The position numbers were made by a program, and so were the translations under genes. 64,000 bases of DNA from Rothia halotolerans (GTDB lineage Bacteria > Actinomycetota > Actinomycetes > Actinomycetales > Micrococcaceae): assembly GCF_004136635.1 (NCBI RefSeq), contig NZ_NOIU01000004.1:124001-188000 (forward strand), read 5' to 3'. Below are positions 34,016 through 43,157 of the stretch, piece after piece. A model generated the notes under the pieces. That model saw only the letters and a list, made by a program, of their open reading frames with translations. It made no database searches and was not told where the DNA came from. The first letter of the stretch is position 1, and the number at the start of each line of letters is the position of its first letter.

Positions 34016-35046
34016 GCGCTCACCCCCGCCAGCTGGACGGGGCGGTTCTGCTGGTAGGACTCGATGCAGACCAGCGCGATCTCTAGCGCGGCCCGGGCAT
34101 CCTCACCGCGGGCCTGTTCGACGACGCCGGAGCGCACCGAGGCCGCGAAAGCCGCCAGCTCGTCGGTGTAGGCCTCTCGGAACAGGTCGATGTTGAGGCG
34201 GGTGGTCTCGCTCGAGGCGCCTTCCGCACCGTAGAAGCGCATGCTGGAGGAGCGAACGTCGCCGGCGGTGACCATGCCGCGGGAGCCGAAGACCTCGCCG
34301 CGGATGTCGTAGCCGTAGGCGGCGGAGAAGCTGGCCTCGGCGGTCGCGATGGCGCCGTTGTCGTAGCGGATGGTCACCGAGGAGGTGTCCAGCAGCCCGG
34401 AGTCCTTGAAGCCGGGGGCGACCAAGGCGTCGGCGGCCGCGTAGACCTCGACGGGGCGGGCGCCGTCGTTGAACCAGTTCAGGGTGTCGAAGTCGTGGAT
34501 CAGGGTCTCCAGGAAGATGGTCCAGGGCTTGACGGAGCCGGGATCGGCCAGGCCGGGGTCGCGGGTCACCGAGCGCAGCAGCTGCGGGGTGCCGAGACGC
34601 CCCTCGGCCACGACTGCCTTGGCGGCGGCGAAGTCGGTGGCGAAGCGCCGGTTGAAGCCGACCTGGAGAGGGACGCCGGCCTTCGCCGCCGCCCCGATGG
34701 CCCGATCGGCGTCGGCGAGGGTCAGGGCCATGGGCTTCTCCACGAAGACCGCCTTGCCGGCTTCGGCGGCGGCCACCACCAGGTCGGTGTGGGTGAAGGC
34801 GGGGGAGGCGATCACGACGCCTTCGACGTCGGGGTCCTTGATGAGCTCGAGGGCCTCGAGGTAGACCTTCTCGGTGCCCAGAGGATGTGCGACTGTTTCG
34901 GCGGCGCCGGCGCGGGGGTCGGCGACGGCTTCGAGCACGGCGCCGGGGATGCGGTGGGCGATGGACTCGGCGTGGAAGCTGCCGATCCAGCCGGTGCCGA
35001 TGACGCCGAGGCGGACGGGCTCGGGGAGGGAGATGGCGTTGGGCAT
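34012..35046 (-). CDS. Gfo/Idh/MocA oxidoreductase, inositol 2-dehydrogenase-like
   Basis: A 344-residue dehydrogenase starting at the ATG that follows GAAAGGACCTCCC. Motifs: GVIGTGWIGSFHAESIA, FVEKPMALT, WTIFLETLIHDFDTLNWF. The IHDFDTLNW region with its Asp and His resembles IolG. It follows the MFS transporter gene by about 130 bp and overlaps the isomerase. With a transporter of the sugar-porter type and an isomerase it makes a small uptake-and-oxidation operon for a sugar or cyclitol. Confidence 0.85.
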   Translation of the reverse strand: MPNAISLPEPVRLGVIGTGWIGSFHAESIAHRIPGAVLEAVADPRAGAAETVAHPLGTEKVYLEALELIKDPDVEGVVIASPAFTHTDLVVAAAEAGKAVFVEKPMALTLADADRAIGAAAKAGVPLQVGFNRRFATDFAAAKAVVAEGRLGTPQLLRSVTRDPGLADPGSVKPWTIFLETLIHDFDTLNWFNDGARPVEVYAAADALVAPGFKDSGLLDTSSVTIRYDNGAIATAEASFSAAYGYDIRGEVFGSRGMVTAGDVRSSSMRFYGAEGASSETTRLNIDLFREAYTDELAAFAASVRSGVVEQARGEDARAALEIALVCIESYQQNRPVQLAGVSA

Positions 35047-35179
35047 GGGAGGTCCTTTCGAGTCGGATGTTCGGGAAACTGTGGGCCGGGGCGGCGCCGC
35101 CGTCCTCGACGATGCGGTGCCGCCCCGGGGAGGCGGGAGGCCACGGTGAGTCACCGTCCCGGGGAGGGCGGCGGCTCCG

Positions 35180-36649
35180 TCAGCCGGAGCGCCGGGCGCC
35201 CCTCCGGCCCTTGGGCTTGACGGCGAAGATCGCGCCGGTGGTGACCGCCTCCTCGACGGCCTCGAGGGTCTGACCCCGCGTCTCCGGGAGGAAACGGATC
35301 ATGACCACCACGGCGACGGCGTTGACCACGGCGAACCCGAAGAAGGAGCCAGTGATGCCGAAGGCGCCGATGAGGGTGGGGAAGAAGAGGCTGAGGAAGG
35401 CGTTGGTCATCCAGAGGCAGAAGACCGAGATGCCCATGCCGAGCGCGCGGATCCGCAGGGGGAAGATCTCGCTGAGCAGCACCCAGGTGGCGACGTTGAG
35501 GAACGTCTGCATGGATCCGACGAAGGCGACGATCAGCACGAGCAGGACGTACGGCCGGGCGGCGCTGTCCTCGGGGACCAGCACCGAGGCCAGCCCGATC
35601 AGGAAGTGGCAGGCCGCGGTCAGCGAGTACCCGATGATGAACGTGGTGCGCCGGTTGATCTTCTCCATCATCCACAGGGCGATGAAGGCGCCGACGACGC
35701 CGATCACCCCGGGCGCGATGTTGGCGATCAGCGCGGCCTGCTCGCCGAAGCCCGACTCCGTCAGGACCACCTGGCCGTAGTAGAGGATGGAGTTGATGCC
35801 GGTCAGCTGTTGGAATACCGCCACCGCGATGCCGACCAGGACGATCCGGACCAGCCACTTGTTCTTCAGGAGCAGCCCGATGCCGACCTTCTCGGTCTTC
35901 TCCTCGAGCTTGACGATCTCGCGGATCTCCCGGGCCTCGGCCTCGGCGCGCTCGGGGGAGCGGATCGTGCTCAGGACCGTGACGGCCTCGTCGTGACGCC
36001 CCTTGGAGAGCAGCCACCGGGGCGACTCGGGCATCCGGAGCATGCCGAAGAACAGCGCGATGGCGGGCAGCGCGGCCACGGCGAGCATGATGCGCCAGAC
36101 TCCGTCGATGTGCCCGAGGGTGTTGCCGATGATGGCGTTGACGACGAAGGCGGCGAGCTGTCCGGAGACGATCATCAGCTCGTTGCGGCCCGAGAGCGAA
36201 CCGCGGATCTCGTAGGGCGCGAGCTCGGCCAGGAAGACCGGGACCACGGTCGAGGCGCCGCCCACGGCCAGGCCCAGCAGCACGCGGCCGACCACCAGGA
36301 CCTCGTAGACCGGGGCGCCCACGCAGACCATGGTGCCGACGAAGAAGATGACGGCGAGCAGGAGGATGGTCTTGCGGCGTCCCCAGCCGTCCGAGAGTCG
36401 CCCGATGGTCATCGCGCCGACGGCGGCGCCGAAGAGCAGGGAGCTGGTGACGACGCCCTCGGTGAAGGCCGTCAGCCCGAGTTCTGCCGTCATTGGCAGC
36501 AGGGCGCCGTTGATGACGCCGGTGTCGTAGCCGAAGAGCAGCCCGCCCAGAGTCGCCACGAGTGCGACCAGGCCGAGCCGCCGCTGGTGCGGGCCTCGGG
36601 TGAGCGGTGGGAGAGGTGTCATGGATTTCTCCGCGGGCGTGTGCGTCAT
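35180..36649 (-). CDS. MFS sugar porter (inositol/sugar transporter)
   Basis: A 489-residue member of the sugar-porter branch of MFS with twelve helices. Signatures are GYDTGVINGAL, the loop motif GRLSDGWGRRK, PESPRWLLSKGR, VFQQLTGINSILYYG (sugar-binding QQxxGxN) and PETRGQTLE at the end. It is close in pattern to IolT-like proton/inositol symporters. The ATG at 36649 follows GAAGGAGTCCTC; a longer start at 36697 is less likely. Its promoter region carries two LacI-type operators. It may also feed the cyclitol cluster at 8-19 kb, which has no transporter in this window. Confidence 0.88.
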   Translation of the reverse strand: MTHTPAEKSMTPLPPLTRGPHQRRLGLVALVATLGGLLFGYDTGVINGALLPMTAELGLTAFTEGVVTSSLLFGAAVGAMTIGRLSDGWGRRKTILLLAVIFFVGTMVCVGAPVYEVLVVGRVLLGLAVGGASTVVPVFLAELAPYEIRGSLSGRNELMIVSGQLAAFVVNAIIGNTLGHIDGVWRIMLAVAALPAIALFFGMLRMPESPRWLLSKGRHDEAVTVLSTIRSPERAEAEAREIREIVKLEEKTEKVGIGLLLKNKWLVRIVLVGIAVAVFQQLTGINSILYYGQVVLTESGFGEQAALIANIAPGVIGVVGAFIALWMMEKINRRTTFIIGYSLTAACHFLIGLASVLVPEDSAARPYVLLVLIVAFVGSMQTFLNVATWVLLSEIFPLRIRALGMGISVFCLWMTNAFLSLFFPTLIGAFGITGSFFGFAVVNAVAVVVMIRFLPETRGQTLEAVEEAVTTGAIFAVKPKGRRGARRSG

Positions 36650-36714
36650 GAGGACTCCTTCGTCGGACCACGCGTCGGGATTCTCGGGAGCCGGCAAGGA
36701 GGCCGGCCGAGGTA

Positions 36715-36761
36715 CTAGCTCGTGCTAGCAATGTGATGCAGATCAATCTAGCTCGTGCTAG
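36715..36761. promoter_or_regulatory. Twin LacI-type operators of the transporter operon
   Basis: Two identical palindromes CTAGCTCGTGCTAG at 36715-36728 and 36748-36761, 33 bp apart, lie 66-112 nt upstream of the transporter start. The centre differs from the ACCGGT operators at 10.2 kb, so a different LacI protein, most simply the one at 32033-33106, should bind here. Confidence 0.8.
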
Positions 36762-36931
36762 TCACCTTTGTCCAGTCAAAGTTTCCATCCGGTTTCGCCC
36801 TCGACGCGGGAACTTCCTCATCCACAGGCGCGCACCTTCCCGGGCATCTGCCGAAGGAGATGTGATCTGATGAGAGGGAAACCACAGAAACCGATCCAGG
36901 GGCGTGACGAGGCGCCCGGGAAGGGCCCGCG

Positions 36932-37819
36932 ATGAGCGAGGACGGGACGAAGCACCTGCGCCTGGTCTGGCCGCAGTGGCAGGGGGCCGGCACGCAGAGC
37001 GTGCGGGAGATGGCGGCGGAGTTCCCCTTCGACGTCGCACGCCGCGGCTACGCCGTGGGCTCGAGGGTGCTCGAGGCCGTCCTGCCGGAGCACTCCGGGC
37101 CGAGCGAGTGGGTCCCGGCGGAGATGGGGGACACCGGGCTGGAGGAGCGCGACGGCGTCGAGGCCAAGACCGCGGTGCTGGAGCAGCTGCGGGCGGCCCT
37201 GCGGATCATCGGCGAGCACCGGCCCGAGCGGATCACCACCCTCGGCGGGGAGTGCTCGGTGAGCATGGCGCCGTTCTCGGTGCTCGCGGAGAGGTACGGC
37301 GAGGATCTGGCGATCCTGTGGATCGACTCCCACCCGGACATGGGCACGGGCGAGAGCGACTACCCCGGTTACCACGCCATGGTCGTCTCCGCGCTCACCG
37401 GCCACGGGGACGAGGAGCTGCTCGCCACGCTCCCGGCCACCGTCCCCGCCGAGCGGGTCGCCCTGGTGGGCATGCACGACTGGACGGACGACTCCTACCC
37501 GGAGATCGCCGAGGAATGGGGGCTGACCGTCTTCTCGCCGGAGACGCTCCGCCGGGACAGCGCCCTGCTCCTGGCCTGGCTGCGGGAGACCGGAGCGTCC
37601 AAGGTGGCGGTCCACTTCGACGTGGACACCATCGACTCCGACGAGGTGCGCCTGGGCCTCGGGGCGGACCGGGGCGGGCTCACGAGCGAGCAGGCGCGGC
37701 GGGTGGTCGCCGACGTGGACCGGGAGGCCGACGTCGTCGCCCTCAGCATCGCGGAGTTCGTCCCGCGGCAGGTGATGCACCTCCAGCGGGTGGTCTCGGG
37801 GTTCCCGCTGATCGGGTGA
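36932..37819 (+). CDS. Arginase/agmatinase family protein
   Basis: A 295-residue ureohydrolase-fold protein. The metal-ligand segments are present: WIDSHPDMG (131-138, usual DAHxD) and HFDVDTID (228-235, usual DxDxxD). The first ligand motif reads GGECS at 105-109 where arginases have GGDHS, so a cysteine replaces a manganese-binding histidine. This occurs in distant, uncharacterised members and makes the arginase reaction doubtful. It stands alone, divergent from the sugar operon. Confidence 0.8.
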   Translation: MSEDGTKHLRLVWPQWQGAGTQSVREMAAEFPFDVARRGYAVGSRVLEAVLPEHSGPSEWVPAEMGDTGLEERDGVEAKTAVLEQLRAALRIIGEHRPERITTLGGECSVSMAPFSVLAERYGEDLAILWIDSHPDMGTGESDYPGYHAMVVSALTGHGDEELLATLPATVPAERVALVGMHDWTDDSYPEIAEEWGLTVFSPETLRRDSALLLAWLRETGASKVAVHFDVDTIDSDEVRLGLGADRGGLTSEQARRVVADVDREADVVALSIAEFVPRQVMHLQRVVSGFPLIG

Positions 37820-37849
37820 GGTGAGGCCGGATGGGGCGAATGAGAGCGG

Positions 37850-37869
37850 GACAGGGCGAACGCCCCGTC
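37850..37869. terminator. Short hairpin between convergent genes
   Basis: GACAGGGCG and CGCCCCGTC pair with one mismatch between the arginase-like gene and the convergent lipoprotein gene; no T tract. Confidence 0.35.
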
Positions 37870-37877
37870 GCCTCAGC

Positions 37878-38465
37878 TCAGTCGGACTCCCACTCCGTGC
37901 AGCTCAGCTCGCCGGTGATCACCGCACCGCCGATATCGGCCCCCTCCGCGACGAGGCCCTCGTCGGTGTAGCCGACGTCCGCGGGGCTGTTGGTCTTGTA
38001 GGGAGGCCCCTGCTTCTCCGGCTTGTACATGGCGAGCTCCCCGCCTGCCAGGCGGAACAGCGGCGGCTGGTTGTTCACGGACGCCACGAGGTGCTGGATG
38101 TTCCCGGGTTCGCCCGAGCACCGGACGATGTCGGGGGTGAACTCGTGCTCCTCGGAGCCGGTCCGCACGGTCAGGACGTTGCCCTGCGCACCCGACGCCG
38201 GGGGAGAGGCCTCGGAGCTCGGCGCGGCGGTCCCCTCGGAGGCGGAGGAGCCGGAGGATGCCTCGGGCGACGGGGTCTCCTCCGGCGAGGCCTCGGTCGA
38301 GGAGGCGTCGGGTGACGAGGTCTCCGCGGCGGAGCTCGAGGAAGCCGCAGGCGAGCCGGCCGCCGAATCGCCTCCCTCTCCTTCGGCCTCGGAGGAGCTT
38401 CCGCATCCGGCGGCCAGCAGGGCGACGAGGACGGCGGGCAGCGAGAGTCTCTTCAAGGTGCGCAT
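37878..38465 (-). CDS. Secreted lipoprotein of unknown function
   Basis: A 195-residue predicted lipoprotein. The start MRTLKRLSLPAVLVALLAAGC has a signal peptide ending in the lipobox LAAGC, so Cys21 would be lipidated and the protein anchored outside the membrane. Residues about 25-100 are a Ser/Ala/Glu/Pro-rich linker. The folded C-terminal part (TVRTGSEEHEFTPDIVRCSG to CTEWESD) has two cysteines that could pair and resembles small lipoprotein antigen-like (LpqH-type) domains, but I cannot name it. An upstream ATG at 38501 would spoil the signal peptide. Confidence 0.75.
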   Translation of the reverse strand: MRTLKRLSLPAVLVALLAAGCGSSSEAEGEGGDSAAGSPAASSSSAAETSSPDASSTEASPEETPSPEASSGSSASEGTAAPSSEASPPASGAQGNVLTVRTGSEEHEFTPDIVRCSGEPGNIQHLVASVNNQPPLFRLAGGELAMYKPEKQGPPYKTNSPADVGYTDEGLVAEGADIGGAVITGELSCTEWESD

Positions 38466-38553
38466 GGGGACCACCGTAGGCGAGCGCGGGGCCGCTCGCA
38501 TCCGCCGTGTCCCGACCGACCCGGCTGGGCGGAGGAGCGGACGCCGTCGGCTG

Positions 38554-40194
38554 CTACGCGGCCCTCTCCCGGGCCTGTTCCCGCGGCGCCTGCGTCTGCC
38601 GAGCCTTCCGGATCGCGGCCGCGTTGATCAGCAGCGTCAGCACCAGCGCGAGGGCGAACGACGTCGCCATCGCCAGCACCATCCCGAGGATGCTCGTGGA
38701 GATGAACGGCGCGACGACGGCCGGCAGGTACGCCGTCGCCTCCGCCCCCGTCACGCCGACCACGGCCCCGCCCGCCGTCGCGGCCAGCAGCGCGCCCGTG
38801 AACACCTTCCTGTCCCCGAACATGAAGGGGTACGAGGCCTCGGCGAAGGTCCCGAAGAGGAAGTTGACCGCCGCCCCGGAGCCGGCCAGCGCCCGCTCCC
38901 CGCTGGTCCGCGGCCTGATGACGTTGGCCAGCGTGACGCCCAGGGAGACCATGATCAGCGCGACCATGTCGATGGCCCCGAAGAAGCTGTGCCCCTTCTG
39001 GCCCATCTCCAGCAGCACCAGCGGCAGGATCACGGAGTGGTACACGCCGCCGATGATCGCCGGCCAGATGACGACGCCGGCCAGGGCGCCCGCCAGGATC
39101 GGGCTCACCTCCAGCGCCCACTCGATGCCGAACTTGACCCAGTCTCCGAGCAGGCTGGTGAAGGGCGCGAGCACGAAGTGGACCACCAGCCCGGGCAGCA
39201 GCCCGGCGAGCGCGCCGGTGACGATGTTGGCCGTGGTGGCCGGGAACCGCCAGGCCAGGGTCCACTTGATGAGGAGGGAGGCGAGGAGCCCGGCGAGGAT
39301 GCCGCCCACCAGCCCACCCAGGATGCCGCCGTCCTGGGAGAGGATGCCGGCCACGGCGCCGGCGACCAGCCCCACCTCGTCCAGCCCGCTGATCCGGCGC
39401 GCCGCGACGGCCGCGACGACGATCGGCAGCGCCGCGATCAGCAGGTCGAAGACCGGCGTCAGCACGTCCAGGCCGGGGATCTTGCTGACCGCCAGGACCA
39501 GCGCTAGCGAGATGAAGGCCGGGATGGAGCCGACCATGATGCCGCGGATGCTGATGCGCCGCCAGGCCGGCTCGCCGCCGGACCCGGCCGAGGAGGCCGA
39601 GGACGACCCGCCCAGGGAGGGCCGGTACCTCGTCCCCCAGTGCCGCGCGAGCCCCGAGACGTAGGAGACGGCGCGGGTGGTGCTGGTGGTCCCGGTGGTC
39701 CCCGAGACGGAGACCAGCCGCAGGCCCATCCGCTGGGCTGCGGCGATCGAGCTGCCGCCGGTGCCCGCGGCGGGGATCCCGCGCTCGACGGCGGCGCCCA
39801 CGCTCCGCGCGTTGGTGTCCCCGGGATCGGCGCTCATCATGATCAGGGCGTCGACCTCCCCGGCGCGGATGCGCTCGGCCAGCTCGCGGTCGCTCCGGCG
39901 GGCGACGTCGTTGACCTCCCCGAGCGGCCCGGCCGCCCTCACGCTGGGTTCGCCCTCCTCGAGGGCCCACAGCTCGGCGGGCGCGGACTCCGCGATCCCG
40001 TCCATGGAGGCCGAGGCCGCCACCAGCTGGACGCCGGCGAGCTCGAAGCCGGCGGCGTCGAGCTGGCGCCCGACGTCGCGGATCAGGCGGGCGGGGTCGT
40101 CGCCGCCGTGGCTGCGCAGGTTCCCTCCGCTGCTGCCGATCACGACGACGCGGCGTCGTCCCGCCTCCCGGGGCGCCGTGGCCTCTTGTTCCAT
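38554..40194 (-). CDS. PTS EIIC-like membrane protein with N-terminal soluble domain
   Basis: A 546-residue protein with two parts. Residues 1-190 are soluble and Rossmann-like (VVVIGSSGGN near 15-24; DALIMMSADPGDTNARS; GIPAAGTGGSSIAAAQ). Residues 215-530 form about nine or ten membrane helices, with GGVYHSVILPLVLLEMGQ and IDMVALIMVSLGVTLAN resembling the EIIC permease of fructose/galactitol-type phosphotransferase systems. No EIIA, EIIB or HPr gene is nearby, and the N-terminal domain lacks an evident EIIB cysteine. I would call it a PTS-like transporter of unknown substrate. Confidence 0.6.
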   Translation of the reverse strand: MEQEATAPREAGRRRVVVIGSSGGNLRSHGGDDPARLIRDVGRQLDAAGFELAGVQLVAASASMDGIAESAPAELWALEEGEPSVRAAGPLGEVNDVARRSDRELAERIRAGEVDALIMMSADPGDTNARSVGAAVERGIPAAGTGGSSIAAAQRMGLRLVSVSGTTGTTSTTRAVSYVSGLARHWGTRYRPSLGGSSSASSAGSGGEPAWRRISIRGIMVGSIPAFISLALVLAVSKIPGLDVLTPVFDLLIAALPIVVAAVAARRISGLDEVGLVAGAVAGILSQDGGILGGLVGGILAGLLASLLIKWTLAWRFPATTANIVTGALAGLLPGLVVHFVLAPFTSLLGDWVKFGIEWALEVSPILAGALAGVVIWPAIIGGVYHSVILPLVLLEMGQKGHSFFGAIDMVALIMVSLGVTLANVIRPRTSGERALAGSGAAVNFLFGTFAEASYPFMFGDRKVFTGALLAATAGGAVVGVTGAEATAYLPAVVAPFISTSILGMVLAMATSFALALVLTLLINAAAIRKARQTQAPREQARERAA

Positions 40195-40398
40195 GCCGAT
40201 GCTGCCTTCCCTGCTCCTGCTCGTGGCGGCGGACGACGCCGAGGAGCGGATCCGCCTGGATCAGTGTAGGTGCTCCGGCTCTCACGTCATCTGCGTGGAG
40301 GCCCTGAGGGATGGGGGGGAGTATGCACTCTCCTCCCTCGAGCCGAGGTGGCAGGCCCGCCGAATGCACGATGGGGCGGCGCGGATCGCAGGGGCGCG

Positions 40399-40959
40399 TC
40401 ACGTACGGCGGAAGGCATCGTCGAGGGCCCCTGCGAAGAGAGGTAACCCTGAGGCCGAAAGGCCTTGGACGTATTCGGTCCACCCTATGCGCGGTCGCCT
40501 CATGTCCTCGATGACTTCTCGCGCCACGGCGAGTACTGCCGAGGCGTTGAGATCGAGCTGGTCGAGCAGGAAGTCATCGGGCGAGCGCGCTTCGATTTCG
40601 TATGGGTCGAGGGCGGCGGGGGGAAAGTCCTTCAGGTTGAAGGTCACGATGAGTTCTGCGTTCGCACGGACCGCCGCGGCCAGCACGTGCCGATCTTTGG
40701 GGTCGTTGGTCATGGCCTGGCTGAGGCCTTCATGGCCCTCGACCAGAGCATCCGGGAAGTACTCTCGCATGCGGTCCACTCTTCTCCGCGCCTGCTGCGC
40801 GGTTCTGCCCAGCTGCGAGACGAGGTTCCGTTCGACCTCTTCGAGGATCTCCTCGGACCACAACGCCCTGTACTGCTTGGCGGTGGTGAGCCGGAGCAGC
40901 ATATCGGCGACGGGCATGGGTATGAGCGCACAGGCGTCCAGGAGTACGGGGAACGACAT
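40399..40959 (-). CDS. PIN domain toxin
   Basis: A 186-residue PIN-domain ribonuclease (VapC-like). Acidic active-site residues appear as D8 in VLLDACALIP, E38-E41 in SEEILEEVERN, D89 in TNDPKDRHVLAAA and D111 in TFNLKDFP. Such toxins cut RNA unless bound by an antitoxin. It follows the HTH gene by 7 bp in the same direction, as expected for a toxin-antitoxin pair. It is longer than classical VapC (about 130 residues) and belongs to the PIN group with an alpha-helical C-terminal extension. Confidence 0.85.
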   Translation of the reverse strand: MSFPVLLDACALIPMPVADMLLRLTTAKQYRALWSEEILEEVERNLVSQLGRTAQQARRRVDRMREYFPDALVEGHEGLSQAMTNDPKDRHVLAAAVRANAELIVTFNLKDFPPAALDPYEIEARSPDDFLLDQLDLNASAVLAVAREVIEDMRRPRIGWTEYVQGLSASGLPLFAGALDDAFRRT

Positions 40960-40966
40960 CCCCGCC

Positions 40967-41452
40967 TCACCTCGTGCGGGAAGAAGGCGGCAGGTCGAAA
41001 TAGGCCTCTTCCTCCGCGGTCTCCCGGGTCTCCTCCGCGAGGCCCGCTCGGCGTCGTCCCGTCACGTCGCGCTCATAGCTCAGGAGGTCGGTCAAGAGAA
41101 CCCGGCGGTGTCTGCCCACCGTGGTGAAGGGGACCTCTCCCCGCTCCAGCAGCTTCACCAGGGTGGGGCGGGAGATTCCCAGGTGGTCGGCGGCCTGCTG
41201 AGTGGTCAGCTGGGTGTTCGTCGGCACCACAGATACCCCGCGTCCTTGAGAGAGGGCCTCGACGATGCGGGTGAGCAGCGAATACACCTCACCCGGGATC
41301 TCCTGCCGCTCGCCGGTGGGGGAGGACAGATAGGGGGCCTCTCGGTCCGCCCCTGAGGGGGCGCTCTCCAGGAAGGCCGCCAGGGCCCGGATGGTGTCTT
41401 CGTGGCTCGGGTCGGGAGCCACCGTCTCGCGTTCGAGGGATGCCGATGTCAT
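40967..41452 (-). CDS. Excisionase-type HTH antitoxin
   Basis: A 161-residue protein with a MerR/excisionase-like helix-turn-helix at about 80-120 (LTTQQAADHLGISRPTLVKLLERGEVPFTTVGRHRRV) and a C-terminal tail that probably wraps the toxin. It precedes the PIN gene, the usual antitoxin-first order, and should repress the pair. The mRNA looks leaderless: TAGAAT ends about 7 nt before the ATG and no ribosome site is visible. An inverted repeat CGAA-ATA-TTCG at 41474-41484 lies between the -35 and -10 regions and is a candidate operator. Confidence 0.82.
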   Translation of the reverse strand: MTSASLERETVAPDPSHEDTIRALAAFLESAPSGADREAPYLSSPTGERQEIPGEVYSLLTRIVEALSQGRGVSVVPTNTQLTTQQAADHLGISRPTLVKLLERGEVPFTTVGRHRRVLLTDLLSYERDVTGRRRAGLAEETRETAEEEAYFDLPPSSRTR

Positions 41453-41697
41453 GCACCCATTCTATCGGCTAAACGAAATATTCGAAACGCCTGGAGCTTC
41501 TGCCCCGGCCAGACTCAGCGCGCCCGCTACCCCGCCCCTCCGGCGCCTGCTGACATGCCCCGGACCATCGGAAACCAGGGGGAAACAGAAATGACATCCG
41601 CCGTGCCCGCCGTACTGTAGATTGAACCGGGCCGCCGCGAGGAGGCTCCATCGTAGAGACGGCCTCCCGGCGCGGCGGATGAGGAAAGGCGAAGAAC

Positions 41698-43131
41698 ATG
41701 AGCATGACGAAGGCGCTCGAGGAAGTGCACGAGCACGGCCCGGGCCTGAAGAAGGTCATCGGCCCCAAGCTCCTGCTGCTGCTCATCATGGGCGACATCA
41801 TCGGCGCGGGCATCTTCGCCATCACCGGCAAGGTGGCGGGCCAGGTCGGCGGCATCGCGTGGCTGCCCTTCCTGATCGCCTTCGCCATCGCGACGCTGAC
41901 CGCCTTCTCCTATCTGGAGCTGGTCACCAAGTACCCCTACGCGGCCGGCGCCGCCCTCTACGCGCACAAGGCCTTCGGGGTGCACTTCGTGACCTTCATC
42001 GTCGCCTTCGCGGTGGCGAGCTCGGGGATCACCAGCGCGGCGACCTCCTCGACGCTGGTGGGGCAGAACCTGCTCATCGGCGTCGGGCAGTTCGTGGACG
42101 GCGTCCCCACCGACTCCACCGCCACCATGTTCGCGGCGATCGCGATCATCCTGGTCCTGGCCCTGATCAACCTCCGGGGCGTGGGGGAGAGCGTCAAGTT
42201 CAACCTGGTGCTGACGCTGGTCACGCTGGCCATCATGGCGATCGTCATCCTCATCGGCGTCATCGCCATCGTCAACGGCGAGGGCGACGTGCACCGGCTC
42301 GTGCTCTTCGAGACCCCGGGGGACAAGGGCGCCTTCGCGGCGATCACGATGGCCACGGCCACGGCGTTCTTCGCGATGGTCGGCTTCGAGGACTCGGTGA
42401 ACCTGGTCGAGGAGTGCAAGAACCCCAAGCGGGACTTCCCCCGGATCATGTTCACGGGCCTGGGCCTCTGCGCCCTGATCTACATGCTGGTCGCCGTCAC
42501 CGTGATCATGGTGATCCCCGCCGGGGACCTGCTGAACCCCGAGAACCCCGACGCCGGCATCCTGCTCGACGTCGTGCGGATCGGCGCGCCGGGCATCCCG
42601 GTGGACGCGATCTTCCCGTTCCTGACCATCTTCGCGGTGGTCAACACCGCGCTGATCAACATGCTGATGGCCAGCCGCCTGCTCTACGGGATGGCCAAGC
42701 AGGACGTGCTGCCGCGGGTGTTCGGCGTCGTGCTGCCCAAGCGCCGCTCCCCGTGGGTCTCGATCCTCTTCAGCACGCTGCTCGCGGTGGGCCTGGTGGT
42801 CTACGTCAACCTGGACTCGGAGAGCAGCATCGTCGGCGCTCTGGGCGGCACGACGTCGCTGCTGCTGCTGTGCGTCTTCGCGGTGGTCAACGTCGCCCTG
42901 CTGGTCCTGCGGCGGGACAAGGCGCCCGAGGGGGCCTTCCGAGCCCCGACCGCCATCCCGATCCTCGGCGCGGTGATGAGCCTCTTCCTCGCCGGGCCCT
43001 GGGCCCGCAGCCGGGAGGACTGGCTCCAGTACGAGATCGCCGGGATCCTGCTGGTGATCGGCCTGGCGCTGTGGGTGGTGGCCTACGTGGCGCACCGCGT
43101 CGGGAAGAAGCGGCAGGCCGAGTCCCGCTAG
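41698..43131 (+). CDS. APC family amino acid permease
   Basis: A 477-residue transporter with twelve predicted helices. The first helix LLLLLIMGDIIGAGIFAITG has the GAGIF substrate-backbone motif of the APC fold, and FAMVGFEDSVNLVEECKNPKRDFPR is the conserved TM6-loop region of the AAT/APC permeases. The substrate is unknown; polyamine or basic amino acids are common in this branch. It is monocistronic, with GAAAGGCGAAGAAC before the ATG. Confidence 0.88.
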   Translation: MSMTKALEEVHEHGPGLKKVIGPKLLLLLIMGDIIGAGIFAITGKVAGQVGGIAWLPFLIAFAIATLTAFSYLELVTKYPYAAGAALYAHKAFGVHFVTFIVAFAVASSGITSAATSSTLVGQNLLIGVGQFVDGVPTDSTATMFAAIAIILVLALINLRGVGESVKFNLVLTLVTLAIMAIVILIGVIAIVNGEGDVHRLVLFETPGDKGAFAAITMATATAFFAMVGFEDSVNLVEECKNPKRDFPRIMFTGLGLCALIYMLVAVTVIMVIPAGDLLNPENPDAGILLDVVRIGAPGIPVDAIFPFLTIFAVVNTALINMLMASRLLYGMAKQDVLPRVFGVVLPKRRSPWVSILFSTLLAVGLVVYVNLDSESSIVGALGGTTSLLLLCVFAVVNVALLVLRRDKAPEGAFRAPTAIPILGAVMSLFLAGPWARSREDWLQYEIAGILLVIGLALWVVAYVAHRVGKKRQAESR

Positions 43132-43157
43132 CCGGCGGCGGCCGCCGACCGCCTCCG

